Notes: generated from the sequence alone by a model not told the origin. A stretch of DNA of 61,025 nucleotides from Oscillospiraceae bacterium (GCA_009777445.1 WRLV01000004.1:1-61025); one strand, 5' to 3'. Positions 1-8,731 are shown, counted from the stretch's first letter. Made by a program: numbers and translations.

Positions 1-1
1 T

Positions 2-100
2 GCCTCCACCGACGGCGGCGGCTACAGCAGCGCATCGGCCCCAACCAACGCCGGTGCCTACAAAATCACCCCCCCCCTCCCCCCCGCCCACCCCCACCCC
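2..100 (+). CDS. 3' fragment of a surface protein with an MBG-like Ig repeat (partial)
   Basis: The frame beginning at base 2 encodes a Gly/Ser-rich stretch ending in SAPTNAGAYKIT. The pattern APTNAG-Y is typical of the MBG-type immunoglobulin-like repeats of bacterial surface proteins. It then runs into a C-rich low-complexity tract (about 70-110) that encodes Pro/His repeats and has no protein-like character. No start lies in the window. Because it faces a separate minus-strand ORF across the C run, it may be joined here by misassembly. The family assignment rests on about 12 residues and is weak. Confidence 0.3.
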
Positions 101-248
101 CCCCGACAACGGTGCGTGCCCCGATACCAAAAGAAAATTTCCCCTCTTGGGCCCCGCGGGTCGGCGGGTCGCCGCCGGCAGATAAGCCGTCAGCGACACT
201 TGAAGCGGCTTCTTCAAATAAATTTTCTTTGAACTGTTTTTTTGACAT
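66..248 (-). CDS. Start of an unidentified gene running into a G-run (probably broken or misassembled)
   Basis: On the minus strand an ATG at 248 follows an AGAAAGGAC ribosome site and opens with MSKKQFKENLFEEAAS, which looks like a genuine N-terminus. After about 45 residues it becomes a poly-Gly run from the G-rich tract and stops at 66. It lies downstream of rpoD in the same direction, so it may be the next gene of that transcription unit, cut by a contig-edge artefact. The protein family is not recognisable. Confidence 0.35.
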   Translation of the reverse strand: MSKKQFKENLFEEAASSVADGLSAGGDPPTRGAQEGKFSFGIGARTVVGGGGGGRGGGGG

Positions 249-318
249 TGTTCTAAGCATGTCCTTTCTTCACAAGCATATGTAGATAAACCGTATATGA
301 GTTTTAAGTTATTACGGT

Positions 319-1404
319 CTAATCTAAAAAATCCTTCAACTTCTTACTTCTTGACGGGTGACGGAGTTTTCTCAACGCTTTTGCTTCAATTTGTCTTATG
401 CGTTCACGGGTGACGTTGAAGACTTTTCCCACTTCTTCTAAGGTGCGTTGTCGCCCGTCAATCAGCCCAAACCGCAAGCGCAACACTTTTTCTTCACGGT
501 CGGTCAGGGTAGAAAGCACATCTGACAACTGCTCTTTGAGCAAAGCAAGCGATGCAGCCTCAGCGGGGGCAGGGGCATCTTCATCGGGAATAAAATCGCC
601 TAAGTGGCTGTCTTCTTCTTCGCCGATAGGTGTTTCTAAGGACACGGGGTCTTGCGCTATTCTGATAATCTCTCTCACCCTCTCAACCGGAAGGGCAAGC
701 TCAAACGCTATATCTTCCGCTGATGGTTCATGTCCGTTTCTGTGTAACAACAAGCTGGATGCTTTTTTGACTTTAGTAATCGTTTCAACCATATGAACGG
801 GAATTCGTATAGTTCGCGCCTGGTCGGCAATAGCGCGAGTAATCGCTTGTCTTATCCACCAAGTGGCATAAGTTGAAAATTTATAGCCCTTTGTATAATC
901 GAATTTTTCAACCGCTTTAATAAGACCTAAGTTGCCCTCTTGAATCAAGTCTAAGAACTGCATTCCGCGCCCGACGTATTTTTTCGCAATGCTTACAACC
1001 AAGCGTAGATTTGCCTCGGCTAATCGGCGGCGCGCGGCAATGTCACCCTGCCCCATTCGGGTGGCAAGGTCTATTTCTTCTTCAGCTGAAAGCAAGGGGA
1101 CTCTGCCTATTTCTTTAAGGTAGATTTTAACGGGGTCGTCAATTGAAACCCCATCGGTAGACAGGGCTATTTCTAAATCGTCTTCGCCTTCAAAATTAAA
1201 GGGAATGTCTAAAGAATCGTCTGACGTATAGTCGTCCACGATTTCTATATTGAAATTTTCAAAATCATCATAGAGTCTGTCTATTTGCTCGACATTAAAG
1301 TTAAGGTCTTCAAGCGCGTCAGTAATTTCTTTTGTGGTTAGTTTTCCGCGCGCTTTACCCTGGTCAAGCAATTCGTGCAATAGGTTTCTTGAATTTTCAG
1401 ACAT
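319..1404 (-). CDS. rpoD: RNA polymerase primary sigma factor RpoD (SigA)
   Basis: Housekeeping sigma factor that directs RNA polymerase to -35/-10 promoters. The 361 residues match the compact SigA size of Firmicutes. Visible parts: an N-terminal region 1.1-like helix bundle (about 20-55), an acidic linker, region 1.2 (about 88-118), region 2 with the [14 protein letters not shown] core (about 127-205), region 3, and region 4 with [20 protein letters not shown] near the C-terminus. The ATG at 1404 follows a GAGGGAAG ribosome site. It lies downstream of dnaG in the same direction, the classic macromolecular-synthesis order, but the two are separated by a pair of intergenic repeat elements. 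The TTGACA-17-TATAAT promoters seen in this window are those expected for this sigma factor. Confidence 0.97.
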   Translation of the reverse strand: MSENSRNLLHELLDQGKARGKLTTKEITDALEDLNFNVEQIDRLYDDFENFNIEIVDDYTSDDSLDIPFNFEGEDDLEIALSTDGVSIDDPVKIYLKEIGRVPLLSAEEEIDLATRMGQGDIAARRRLAEANLRLVVSIAKKYVGRGMQFLDLIQEGNLGLIKAVEKFDYTKGYKFSTYATWWIRQAITRAIADQARTIRIPVHMVETITKVKKASSLLLHRNGHEPSAEDIAFELALPVERVREIIRIAQDPVSLETPIGEEEDSHLGDFIPDEDAPAPAEAASLALLKEQLSDVLSTLTDREEKVLRLRFGLIDGRQRTLEEVGKVFNVTRERIRQIEAKALRKLRHPSRSKKLKDFLD

Positions 1405-1432
1405 AAACTTCCCTCTCTCTTAACATCTTACG

Positions 1433-1570
1433 AACAGTTGACAATTGACAATTGACAATTGACAGTTATTGTGTCCGCTTCGCGGACGTTTTTAAAATTA
1501 TTTCAAATCCGTCGCCGTAAGGCGACACCACAACTGTCCACTGTCCACTATCCACTGTCCACTGTCAATC
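1433..1570. repeat. Two head-to-head heptamer/hairpin elements between dnaG and rpoD
   Basis: Left element: a TTGACAA-type heptamer array at about 1435-1470 followed by the hairpin GTCCGC-TTC-GCGGAC (1473-1487). Right element: hairpin GTCGCC-GTAA-GGCGAC (1511-1526) followed by an array of CACTGTC heptamers to about 1567. The two hairpins face each other with about 23 bp between. The right array overlaps the dnaG 3' end and supplies its stop codon. Confidence 0.9.
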
Positions 1571-3311
1571 TCGCTCTTCTTTCTTCATTATATTTCAATA
1601 GCTCGTCCATTGACATTTCGGCGGGGTTTTTTTGGTGCTTAAAATTTAGCAGTGTGTTTATGCAGTCTTGAAGTCGCTCTTTTGTGTATAAAAGCTGATT
1701 GCCATCGCGCTTTATCCTCTCTATTCTGCCCACATCTTTAACCGAAAATTCGCCCCCAAGCGCCGCAATGTCGATAGATTGTTGTTTTTTTAACCTAATA
1801 ACCATTTTTTCAAACAAATTTCGATTAAACTCGCCCGGAAAATCACAAGGGCTGATTTGTTTGAGTATTAAAGGAAGAAACTCGGGTGAGTGGAAAAGAT
1901 AAGCAATAATAGAGCGTTCAGCGTTGGTCTCACGCTTTAAGCGCGCCTCATCAGGACTCATTTTGGTGGGATTGTCAACAGCGCGAATTAGAGTTTTTCG
2001 CTCATTATACGACTCTTTTCTTTTGTTATGTTTTAGCTTTTGCTCAACGCTTAACTGAATGTCTGAAGAAGACACCCCGGCAATTTTAGCGACCTCGGAA
2101 ATATAAACAACTCGTTCAAGGTTGTTGTCAATTTGCGCCAACAGAGCAATCGCCTTTTTAAGATACTCTGCTCTGCCATCGGGGGTTTCGAGTTCTTGTG
2201 AGTTTTGAATTTTTAACAACTCAAACGATATGGCAGAGCGACTGTTTTCAAGCAACCTCAAAAACGACTCGCGCCCATATTTCATCAAGAACTCATCAGG
2301 GTCTTTCGCGCCTTCAAACTGAAGCACTTTGGTGTTAAGCCCTGCTTGTGATAAAAGGTTGTTGGCTTTCACCGTTGCTTTTTGCCCGGCATCGTCTGAG
2401 TCATAGGCTATGATGACCCTCTCGCAATAGTTCTTTAAAAGCCGCGCTTGTTCACCGGTGACGGCGGTTCCCAACGTGGCTACGGCGTTGTCAAACCCTG
2501 CTTGATAAAGCGCGACAACGTCCATGTTGCCTTCGCACAAAATGATATATTTCTCTTTGGTGTTTTTAGCGAAGTTAAGCGCGAACAGATTGGCGCGCTT
2601 TTGAAAGACCACCGTTTCAGGTGAGTTTAAGTATTTTGGGGAGGCATCAGGTTTCAACACCCTTCCGCCGAACGCAATGACATTCCCCCTTCTGTCAATT
2701 ACAGGGAAAATCACACGGCCTCTGAATTTGTCATATGTATTGCCGTTTTGCCCTTGGCTTATAAGCCCGGCATTTATAAGTTCGACCTCGCTGTAACCCT
2801 TGCTGTATAAATATGATTTAAGCGCGCTCCAACCATCGGGGGCATAGCCTATCCCAAACTTTTTGATTATGTTATTCGTCAGCCCACGATTGTAAAGATA
2901 ATCAAGAGCAACACGAGAAGACAACAGCATATCGCGAAAGAACCTTGCGGCACACCGATTTATTTCAAGAACTTTCAGCCGATTTTCAAGAACCGGCTCA
3001 CTCACATCACTTTCAGGGACAACAAGCCCTGCCTTTTGCGCTAAAAACCGCACTGCCTCAATATAGTCGAGATTCTCTGCTAATCGAATGAAGGTTATGT
3101 TGTCGCCGCCCACCCCACATCCGAAACAATAAAAGCTGTTGGTTGCAGTATAAATGTGGAATGAAGGCGTTTTCTCCGAATGAAAAGGGCAAAGACAGAC
3201 AAAGTCACGCCCTGCCTGTTTCGGTGACGCATAGGGAGTAACCGTTTCAACTATACCCACGCTCTCGCGAAGCCGCAACAAAAAATCCTCGGGAATAGCC
3301 AAGACCTTCAC
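1548..3311 (-). CDS. dnaG: DNA primase DnaG
   Basis: Makes RNA primers for lagging-strand synthesis. 587 residues, normal for the family. N-terminal CHC2 zinc finger with Cys41, His44, Cys62 and Cys65 in CPFHSEKTPSFH and YCFGCG. The catalytic core and Toprim domain are visible around residues 250-345, with ILCEGNMDVVALYQAGF and the acidic AYDSDDAGQKA motif; a DnaB-binding type C-terminal region follows. The first codon is GTG at 3311; a TTG at 3302 after GGGGTGAAGG is an alternative start. The last residues, RLTVDSG plus stop, are encoded by the adjacent heptamer repeat, so the native C-terminus has been replaced or extended by a few residues. rpoD follows downstream. Confidence 0.96.
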   Translation of the reverse strand: MKVLAIPEDFLLRLRESVGIVETVTPYASPKQAGRDFVCLCPFHSEKTPSFHIYTATNSFYCFGCGVGGDNITFIRLAENLDYIEAVRFLAQKAGLVVPESDVSEPVLENRLKVLEINRCAARFFRDMLLSSRVALDYLYNRGLTNNIIKKFGIGYAPDGWSALKSYLYSKGYSEVELINAGLISQGQNGNTYDKFRGRVIFPVIDRRGNVIAFGGRVLKPDASPKYLNSPETVVFQKRANLFALNFAKNTKEKYIILCEGNMDVVALYQAGFDNAVATLGTAVTGEQARLLKNYCERVIIAYDSDDAGQKATVKANNLLSQAGLNTKVLQFEGAKDPDEFLMKYGRESFLRLLENSRSAISFELLKIQNSQELETPDGRAEYLKKAIALLAQIDNNLERVVYISEVAKIAGVSSSDIQLSVEQKLKHNKRKESYNERKTLIRAVDNPTKMSPDEARLKRETNAERSIIAYLFHSPEFLPLILKQISPCDFPGEFNRNLFEKMVIRLKKQQSIDIAALGGEFSVKDVGRIERIKRDGNQLLYTKERLQDCINTLLNFKHQKNPAEMSMDELLKYNEERRARLTVDSG

Positions 3312-3356
3312 CCCAATCTATATTCTAAACTATGAAATCGACGGTTTTGCTATAAA

Positions 3357-3445
3357 TTCAAATCCGTCCGCGCAAGCGGACACCACAATTGTCAATTGTC
3401 AATTGTCAACTGTCAATTGTTCGTCAATTGTCAACTGTCAATTGC
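3357..3445. repeat. Heptamer/hairpin element between dgt and dnaG
   Basis: Hairpin GTCCGC-GCAA-GCGGAC at 3366-3381, then a CAATTGT/CAACTGT heptamer array running to about 3445. The flank AAATCC before the hairpin recurs at other copies. The array supplies the TGA stop of dgt at 3438-3440. Confidence 0.9.
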
Positions 3446-4397
3446 CGCCAGGCCACGATTTTGGGATAAAAATTTCGCTGAAAAGACCTATGGCATAGTC
3501 GTCAGACATTCCCGAAATAAAATCGCAAACAGCCCTTTGCTTGCCGTATTCAACGCTCAAAGTTTTATAAAGCGCGGGCATTTTGTCAATATTCTTTAGA
3601 TAGTACTCGAACAGCCGTTCGATAACAAACTCTGACTTTTTCTTTTCGGCGTTTACGATTTCATTGTTATAAACCCTATCAAACATAAAGTTTCGCAAAA
3701 GGTCGTGCGCCTTTTGAGTCTGTGAGTCATATTTAATCTCTGTTTCGCCGTTTTCTATAATTGAGCGCACAAGAGAGGTTATTCGTTTTGATTTGGTGTC
3801 GCCTAAATGTTCAATCGCCTCAGGGGGCAATTCATCGGGCGACAACACGCCTGCCCTGACGGCATCTTCTATATCATGGTTTATGTAGGCAATTTTGTCC
3901 GCCAACCGAACCACCCTGCCTTCGTGGGTGAAGCTTAATGTTCCACCACGGTGATTGAGTATGCCGTCTCTTACTTCTTGTGTTAAGTTAAGCCCACTCC
4001 CGTCTTTTTCAAGAACATCAACCACGCGAACGCTTTGAATATTGTGACGAAAATCGAATATTTTGTCTAAGGCGCGCTCGCCGTCATGCCCAAAGGGGGT
4101 ATGCCCCAAATCGTGCCCTAAGGCGATGGCTTCTGTTAAATCTTCGTTAAGGCGCAAGGCGCGCGCAATAGTGCGCGCTATTTGCGACACTTCAAGCGTA
4201 TGGGTGAGACGTGTTCGATAGTGTTCTGACACGGGGCTTAAAAACACCTGCGTTTTACGTTTAAGCCGCCTAAACGCACTCGAATGGATAATACGGTCGC
4301 GGTCACGCTGAAACTCCGTGCGAAAGTCGCAAGGTTTCTCAAACGTTTTTCTGCCCCTTGTCTCATCACTTCGACAGGCGCTCTCGCATAAATCCAT
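3438..4397 (-). CDS. dgt: dGTP triphosphohydrolase-like HD protein
   Basis: HD-superfamily deoxynucleoside triphosphate triphosphohydrolase-like protein, hydrolysing dNTP to deoxynucleoside plus tripolyphosphate. RTEFQRDRDRIIHSSAFRRL near the N-terminus and TRLTHTLEVSQIARTIARAL followed by ALGHDLGHTPFGHDGE carry the H...HD metal ligands. The ORF opens at 4421, but the ATG at 4397 (MDLCESACRS) is the likelier start because an AGAAAGG site lies about 12 bases upstream, whereas the first ATG sits in repeat sequence. That gives about 319 residues. The stop codon lies in the adjacent heptamer array. It precedes dnaG, a common order in clostridia. Confidence 0.92.
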   Translation of the reverse strand: MDLCESACRSDETRGRKTFEKPCDFRTEFQRDRDRIIHSSAFRRLKRKTQVFLSPVSEHYRTRLTHTLEVSQIARTIARALRLNEDLTEAIALGHDLGHTPFGHDGERALDKIFDFRHNIQSVRVVDVLEKDGSGLNLTQEVRDGILNHRGGTLSFTHEGRVVRLADKIAYINHDIEDAVRAGVLSPDELPPEAIEHLGDTKSKRITSLVRSIIENGETEIKYDSQTQKAHDLLRNFMFDRVYNNEIVNAEKKKSEFVIERLFEYYLKNIDKMPALYKTLSVEYGKQRAVCDFISGMSDDYAIGLFSEIFIPKSWPGGN

Positions 4398-4427
4398 TTT
4401 CAGATAAGACCTTTCTTTCATTAATAA

Positions 4428-4466
4428 CTGTCAACTGTATCGCGGTTCGCCACCGGCGGCTCGCCG
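4428..4466. repeat. Variant repeat element upstream of dgt
   Basis: A short array (ACTGTCAACTGT) is followed by a GC-rich hairpin-forming stretch, GCCACCGGCGGCTCGCCGG. This is not the usual GTCCGC/GTCGCC hairpin. It closely matches the reverse complement of the 54-bp unit duplicated inside lysA at 14809-14916, including TGTCAACT, ATC and the GCCA-CGGCGGCTCGCCGG core. Confidence 0.7.
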
Positions 4467-4493
4467 GAAAAAACAAAACCGCCGAAGGCGGTT
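4467..4493 (-). terminator. Rho-independent terminator after rpmE
   Basis: On the minus strand AACCGCC-TTC-GGCGGTT forms a strong 7-bp stem followed by TTGTTTTTT. It lies about 40 bases past the rpmE stop and ends the rpmB-rpmE unit. Confidence 0.9.
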
Positions 4494-4530
4494 AAGCTGT
4501 GAAGTAAACCCCCAAAATATAGAGCTTGGG

Positions 4531-4737
4531 TTATTTCTTTTCTATGTTATATTTCTTGTTAAATTTAGAAACACGACCGCCGGAGTCAACGAGTTTTTGT
4601 TTTCCGGTAAAGAAAGGATGGCACTTTGAACAAATTTCGACTTTTATAGTGGCTTTTGTGGAACGTGTTTCAATTTTCTCTCCACAAAGGCATTCAATGG
4701 TAGTCGCTTCATATTTAGGGTGTATGCCCTCTCGCAT
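4531..4737 (-). CDS. rpmE: 50S ribosomal protein L31 (zinc-binding type)
   Basis: Large-subunit protein. The open frame extends to 4785, but the conserved start MREGIHPKY is at 4737 behind a GGTGAAAG site, giving 68 residues, the family norm. Cysteines in ECLCGE and EICSKCHPF make this the C+ (zinc-containing) paralogue. It follows rpmB after about 100 bases that contain a perfect hairpin (CCGTTGGG...CCCAACGG, about 4772-4793), which could be a regulatory leader or a partial attenuator. Confidence 0.95.
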   Translation of the reverse strand: MREGIHPKYEATTIECLCGEKIETRSTKATIKVEICSKCHPFFTGKQKLVDSGGRVSKFNKKYNIEKK

Positions 4738-4840
4738 TTTTGCTTTCACCGCCTTAAAAGATATTGTTACACCGTTGGGGCGCAACCCAACGGAAAAATT
4801 TCAGTAAAGTCGACCGCATGTCGGCTGAGAGTTAAGTGGG

Positions 4841-5101
4841 CTATTCAGCAGCCCCAACGGCTTCAAGAGCAACTTGTGAAACAGTTGTCGCTTCGCTGAT
4901 GGCTTTGGGGGCGCGAATGTTTCTCACAACTTTTCCCGAGCGCAAGCATCGTGTGCAAGCATGAACTCGACAATGAACCCCATCGACAATTGCCCTGACT
5001 TTTTGAACATTCGGCTTAAAGGTTCTGTTTGTGCGCCTGTGTGAGTGTGAAAGTTTTATGCCGAAAGTAACGCCTTTGCCGCAAATCCCGCATTTTGCCA
5101 C
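4841..5101 (-). CDS. rpmB: 50S ribosomal protein L28
   Basis: Large-subunit protein. The GTG at 5101 gives MAKCGICGKGVTFG, the family N-terminus, with AAGGAGGTG about 7 bases upstream. An earlier GTG at 5110 overlaps the ribosome site and is unlikely. SHSHRRTNRTFKPNVQKVR and the CTRCLRSGKV segment are diagnostic; four Cys form a zinc site (CGIC, CTRC). 86 residues. A consensus promoter lies directly upstream. Confidence 0.96.
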   Translation of the reverse strand: MAKCGICGKGVTFGIKLSHSHRRTNRTFKPNVQKVRAIVDGVHCRVHACTRCLRSGKVVRNIRAPKAISEATTVSQVALEAVGAAE

Positions 5102-5145
5102 GGTAAACACCTCCTTACATCGTAGGAATATAGGGACACTAAATC

Positions 5146-5174
5146 ATTATATCAAATTATGAAAGGCTTGTCAA
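5146..5174 (-). promoter_or_regulatory. Sigma-A promoter for rpmB-rpmE
   Basis: Minus strand: TTGACA (5174-5169), 17-bp spacer, TATAAT (5151-5146), a perfect consensus match about 45 bases before the rpmB start. Confidence 0.92.
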
Positions 5175-5249
5175 GCTTTTTTTGGATTTTTTTCAAACTT
5201 TTTGGCTAAAAAAACTTATATGTTTTAAAAAAATGCGAAAAATTACAAC

Positions 5250-5340
5250 GTTACGGGACGGGCAAGCCCGTCCCCTACAAGTCGTCCGCGCAAGCGGACA
5301 CCAAAATTGTCAATTGTCAATTGTACATTGTCAATTGCCA
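5250..5340. repeat. GACGGGC hairpin joined to a heptamer/hairpin element
   Basis: GGGACGGGCAAGCCCGTCCC at about 5254-5273 forms a near-perfect hairpin. It is followed at once by GTCCGC-GCAA-GCGGAC (5284-5299) and a CAATTGT array to about 5340. The lipoprotein stop codon sits at the array edge. Both repeat families occur side by side here and at 24655 and 30207. Confidence 0.88.
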
Positions 5341-5895
5341 TCAGCTGACATCAATCACTTCCGGTCCTGTGACTTCTGCTGTTTTGACGTTGCTGAATGT
5401 TATTCTCAGGTTATTATCGGGGACGACAACTGAAACGGGTAGCTTGGTTTTAGAGTCCAACACTAACTTATAACCGCCAAACTGAGTCATTCCCATAATT
5501 TCTATGGTGTCGCCGGCACGGATTGCCTGTGTGCCTTCGCTTGCAATTGCGTTTTCAAGGGTGTCGATTAGCTTTTCAGCAATAGTGGATATTTCGGGAA
5601 GATGGCTCAAATCTACCGTAATCCCCGCGAAAGTTGCTTTCGCCATGTCGTCTTTGAAATAAAGTGATATGCCTTGAAGTTCATACGGTTCGGTAAGATT
5701 TACATTCCAACGACCTTGTGAAAATCGCTCGAAATATGCCGCCGCGCTCATTTCATTGTAATTAATTTGTGCGTTAAATGAATAAGCTTTATCCATTTGA
5801 AGGTTGTTTATGTCAAAGCCGAAGTTTGAACCACAGCCGCTGACAATCCATAGCATAAACGAAATTAAAATGCCGATAAGTATAGGTGTTTTCAT
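5341..5895 (-). CDS. Predicted lipoprotein of unknown function
   Basis: The ATG at 5895 has a GGGAGG site upstream and gives MKTPILIGILISFMLWIVSGCGS, a signal peptide with lipobox VSGC, so the protein should be lipid-anchored outside the membrane. The remaining 165 residues contain repeated Thr/Ile-rich beta-like segments (for example TIEIMGMTQFGGYKLVLDS), reminiscent of outer-face lipoproteins that bind small ligands or measure the cell surface (LolA/LppX-like fold), but no named family can be assigned. The open frame continues upstream to 6003 without a ribosome site and is not used. It may be cotranscribed with nnrDE. Confidence 0.75.
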   Translation of the reverse strand: MKTPILIGILISFMLWIVSGCGSNFGFDINNLQMDKAYSFNAQINYNEMSAAAYFERFSQGRWNVNLTEPYELQGISLYFKDDMAKATFAGITVDLSHLPEISTIAEKLIDTLENAIASEGTQAIRAGDTIEIMGMTQFGGYKLVLDSKTKLPVSVVVPDNNLRITFSNVKTAEVTGPEVIDVS

Positions 5896-5957
5896 AGAAA
5901 CATTGCCTCCCGAAAAAATATTAGACAATGAAACTGAAAAATAAAACTGAAACCGGT

Positions 5958-7529
5958 TTATCTGAAATTCATAACAAACGGCAGGTATTCCGCAATATCG
6001 CACGGCATTATTCCGGCAAGCGAAACGCTCTTTGAAAGCCGTTCCGCCGCGAGACCGTGCAGATATGTCCCCAACAACGCGGCCTCATACCCGGGTACGC
6101 CTTGTGCAACGAAAGAGGCGATTATTCCGGTGAGAACATCACCCGCGCCGCCTTTCGCAAGGCCGGGATTGCCGGTGGGGTTGACACCTACTCTCCCATC
6201 AGGCGAGGCGATTACCGTGTTCGCGCCTTTTAGCACGATTATGCTTAAAGTTTCACGCGCATAATGTGCGGCAAGTTTAATTCGGTTCTGTTCAACCTCT
6301 TCAACCGTGACGCTAATGAGCCGCGCAAATTCCGCCGCGTGGGGTGTGATAATTTTCAGCTTGTCATTGTCCCTTAACATATTTATATTGGGGGCAATTG
6401 AATTTATGCCGTCGGCATCTAAAACGATTGGGCATTTTGCGTTTTTTATGACGAATTCCGTCACTTTTGCGGTGTCGGCGGTGGTTCCCAAACCGGAGCC
6501 GATTGCGACAACCGTTGCTTTAGACAATTCATCGGCTATAATATTCATGCTCGCGGCGTTGATAAAGCCCTTATCATCAGCAGGCAGATGTGAAAACACA
6601 GCCTCGGGAATTGCGGGTGCTATGCTTAAACACACAGCGGCAGGTGCGGCGAGAGTTGCCAGACCCACGCCGGACTTAAGCGCGGATTTAGTGGACAAAA
6701 GTGCGGCACCGGTGTAACGCGCACTGCCCGATATATTCAGCAGTTTTCCGTAATTTCCCTTATGTGAAAACACAGGGCGTTTCGGGATAAACCGTGTTAT
6801 ATCACCGCCCGTTATTGTTGCGGTAAAGTTGGTATAACAACTATTGGGAATTCCTATATTAAGCAGAATAAGCCCACCGCTTTGTTCGGCGGCAGTGCGT
6901 GAGAAAAGCCCTGTTTTTGCCGCCCCGAGAACTAAGGTGCAGTCCGCTTTGAACGCGCCTTCGCTAACCTGTCCTGTTGTTGCGTTAACGCCACTCGGCA
7001 GGTCGATGGCAATTCTTGCGGGCGGTGCGGCATAGGTGGTTTTAGGGTTGCCGTACATCTCGAAGGTGCGGCATTTGCTGTTTATATAGCTGAATAATTC
7101 TGCTATTTTTTGCTCTAACGCGCCGTGGAATCCCGAACCGAACACACAATCGACAATCACATCACAGCTCAACAGGGCTTTCTTAACCGTTTCTTCCCGA
7201 TGCCCGTAATATGAGAAATCAATTCTTTCGTGATATTTTGTATAGGCTAACCGCGCAGTTTCAGAGTCGGGCAGGTCGCTGACAAATATGCAAAGTGTAT
7301 CCCCTCCGTTTTCTTTCAAGAGCGCGCTGAGAACAATTCCGTCACCGCCATTATTTCCGCGCCCACAAAGGATTACGAACATTTTTCCTTCAACGCCGTC
7401 AACAAGCTCTGATATTTTCTTGAAACATTCTTTTGCCGCATTTTCCATTAAGACTAACGGGGCGAGCCCTTTAAGCCCGGCATTTACTTCAGCCTCTTTC
7501 ATCTGTTCAGCGGTTACAATAAAGTTCAT
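5958..7529 (-). CDS. nnrDE: Bifunctional NAD(P)HX epimerase / ADP-dependent NAD(P)HX dehydratase
   Basis: Repairs hydrated NADH and NADPH. The N-terminal YjeF_N (epimerase) half has ILCGRGNNGGDGIVLSALL; the C-terminal half (from about residue 230) is the YjeF_C/ribokinase-like dehydratase with HKGNYGKLLNISGS, ADGINSI and NPGLAKGGAGDVLTGIIASF, the ATP-binding GAGD loop. 523 residues, as expected for the fusion. The start is ATG 7529 (MNFIVTAEQMKEAE) behind GGAGGGGGG; the upstream frame to 7604 reads through the preceding gene. A phosphoribosyltransferase gene ends 20 bases upstream. Confidence 0.95.
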   Translation of the reverse strand: MNFIVTAEQMKEAEVNAGLKGLAPLVLMENAAKECFKKISELVDGVEGKMFVILCGRGNNGGDGIVLSALLKENGGDTLCIFVSDLPDSETARLAYTKYHERIDFSYYGHREETVKKALLSCDVIVDCVFGSGFHGALEQKIAELFSYINSKCRTFEMYGNPKTTYAAPPARIAIDLPSGVNATTGQVSEGAFKADCTLVLGAAKTGLFSRTAAEQSGGLILLNIGIPNSCYTNFTATITGGDITRFIPKRPVFSHKGNYGKLLNISGSARYTGAALLSTKSALKSGVGLATLAAPAAVCLSIAPAIPEAVFSHLPADDKGFINAASMNIIADELSKATVVAIGSGLGTTADTAKVTEFVIKNAKCPIVLDADGINSIAPNINMLRDNDKLKIITPHAAEFARLISVTVEEVEQNRIKLAAHYARETLSIIVLKGANTVIASPDGRVGVNPTGNPGLAKGGAGDVLTGIIASFVAQGVPGYEAALLGTYLHGLAAERLSKSVSLAGIMPCDIAEYLPFVMNFR

Positions 7530-7548
7530 TTTTTCAACCCCCCTCCTT

Positions 7549-8121
7549 TTAAAACAACGGCAGTTTTTCAAGAAACACGATGTCATCGCGGACGGCAGCA
7601 TCACCTTCGGCTAAGATGGCGGCCTTTGCGACAACTTTGCCGCCACATCGCTTGACAATCCTCTCAATAGCCGCTAAAGAATTCCCCGTGCTGATTACAT
7701 CGTCGATGATTATTATTCTGCTGTTGGCAATCAATGCGGCATCACCTGCATCAAACGCCAATATTTGTTTGGATTGTGTAGTGATTGAATAGACCTCCTC
7801 GGTCATCGGCTCAACCATATACGGCTTTACAGTTTTGCGAAGCACAATATATTGGGGAATGTCAAGCACTCTCGCGAGTTGCGCAGCTATGGGAATACCC
7901 TTTGTTTCGGCGGTCACAAGAAAGTCACATTCGGGCAACAAAGGGGCTAACATTGCGGCGGCGGTATCAGTTAGCTCATTGTCGCCCAAAATATTGAAAA
8001 ACGCAATGCTCACCCCATCGGACGGCAAAAGAGCCGCACTGTCCGCTTGAGGTTGAAGCCGCAAAATAGGCAAATCACGAACCAAACCACCCAACGTTAA
8101 ACGATGAAATTTATCTGACAT
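7549..8121 (-). CDS. Purine phosphoribosyltransferase (Apt/Xpt-like)
   Basis: Type I phosphoribosyltransferase. The PRPP loop IIIIDDVISTGNSLAAIE is intact (about residues 136-153), and CDFLVTAETKGIPIAAQLA matches the Apt/Xpt flexible-loop side. These enzymes salvage adenine or xanthine to the monophosphate. 190 residues. The ATG at 8121 follows AGGGCGGTG; a TTG one codon earlier is possible. The substrate cannot be fixed by eye: length and opening sequence resemble adenine phosphoribosyltransferase-like proteins of clostridia. It precedes nnrDE with a short gap and is probably in the same transcript. Confidence 0.85.
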   Translation of the reverse strand: MSDKFHRLTLGGLVRDLPILRLQPQADSAALLPSDGVSIAFFNILGDNELTDTAAAMLAPLLPECDFLVTAETKGIPIAAQLARVLDIPQYIVLRKTVKPYMVEPMTEEVYSITTQSKQILAFDAGDAALIANSRIIIIDDVISTGNSLAAIERIVKRCGGKVVAKAAILAEGDAAVRDDIVFLEKLPLF

Positions 8122-8138
8122 CAAAGCACAACACCGCC

Positions 8139-8728
8139 CTATTCATTTTTATTCGGTAAATTCTTTCGTTTCACCTGTTCCAACTGTTTTATGCTTTTAT
8201 CGGGTGTTGGAAGGTTTTCCGGCATTGTGCCGCCCAACTCTTCTATTGTCCGACGAACCTTGCTTCCAACCTCATAATGGGCGGCATTTGCTCGTTGCTT
8301 GCCCTTAATGTTTTCGCGTTTTATTTTATCCTCTGTTTGAGTGGCGCGAAAAAGATTGGCGGCAATTCGGGAAACTTGTCCGACATCTCTTGTCGCCGTG
8401 TTTGCACGGCGAAATATGTTTGAGCTTTTGCGATAACTTCTTTTGAGGAATCGCCGTTTTGTGCGACAAGGTAGCAGGCATAACGGGTTAAGGCAACATC
8501 TTTGATTTTACGCTCAGCACCGCTTCCTATCCCAGCCATTTTGTTGACATCAACAAAATGGTCTGAAATAGTTAAACCGCTATTTTCGCAAGAGGTTTTT
8601 GCTTTTTCAATAACCAAAGCAAAGTTACGCCATTCTGTATAATCAAACAGCGGTTGCAATTCTCGCGCAAACCAATACTCCACGCCACTTTTAGGGTTAG
8701 TGTGCTTTATACTTTCAAATAATTCCAT
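8139..8728 (-). pseudogene. dinD: dinD-like DNA-damage-inducible gene, internally deleted and frameshifted
   Basis: The first 118 or so residues (MELFESIKHTNPKSGVEYW... IAKAQTYFAVQTRRQE) match the N-terminal half of DinD (BRO/KilA-type) proteins. After MSDKFPEL the reading frame goes out of register and stops at 8321. In another frame the DNA continues with IAANLFRATQTEDKIKREN, then KGKQRANAAHYEVGSKVRR and IEELGGTMPENLPTP, ending at 8139: this is the DinD C-terminus. Roughly 80-100 internal residues are missing. The gene is therefore a deletion pseudogene. It sits directly behind an RsbW-like/STAS pair. Confidence 0.85.
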
Positions 8729-8731
8729 TTT

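Noticed and set aside
398-796. Plus-strand ORF inside rpoD
   Set aside because: Antisense shadow with no ribosome site and biased composition; same for the many ORFs opposite dnaG, lysA, yidC, addB and glyS.
1433-1570. Heptamer arrays as a CRISPR array
   Set aside because: Repeats are seven bases in direct contact with no spacers, and no cas genes are near.
4772-4793. Hairpin between rpmB and rpmE as a full terminator
   Set aside because: CCGTTGGG/CCCAACGG lacks a T run in the direction of transcription, so it was noted only as a possible leader structure.
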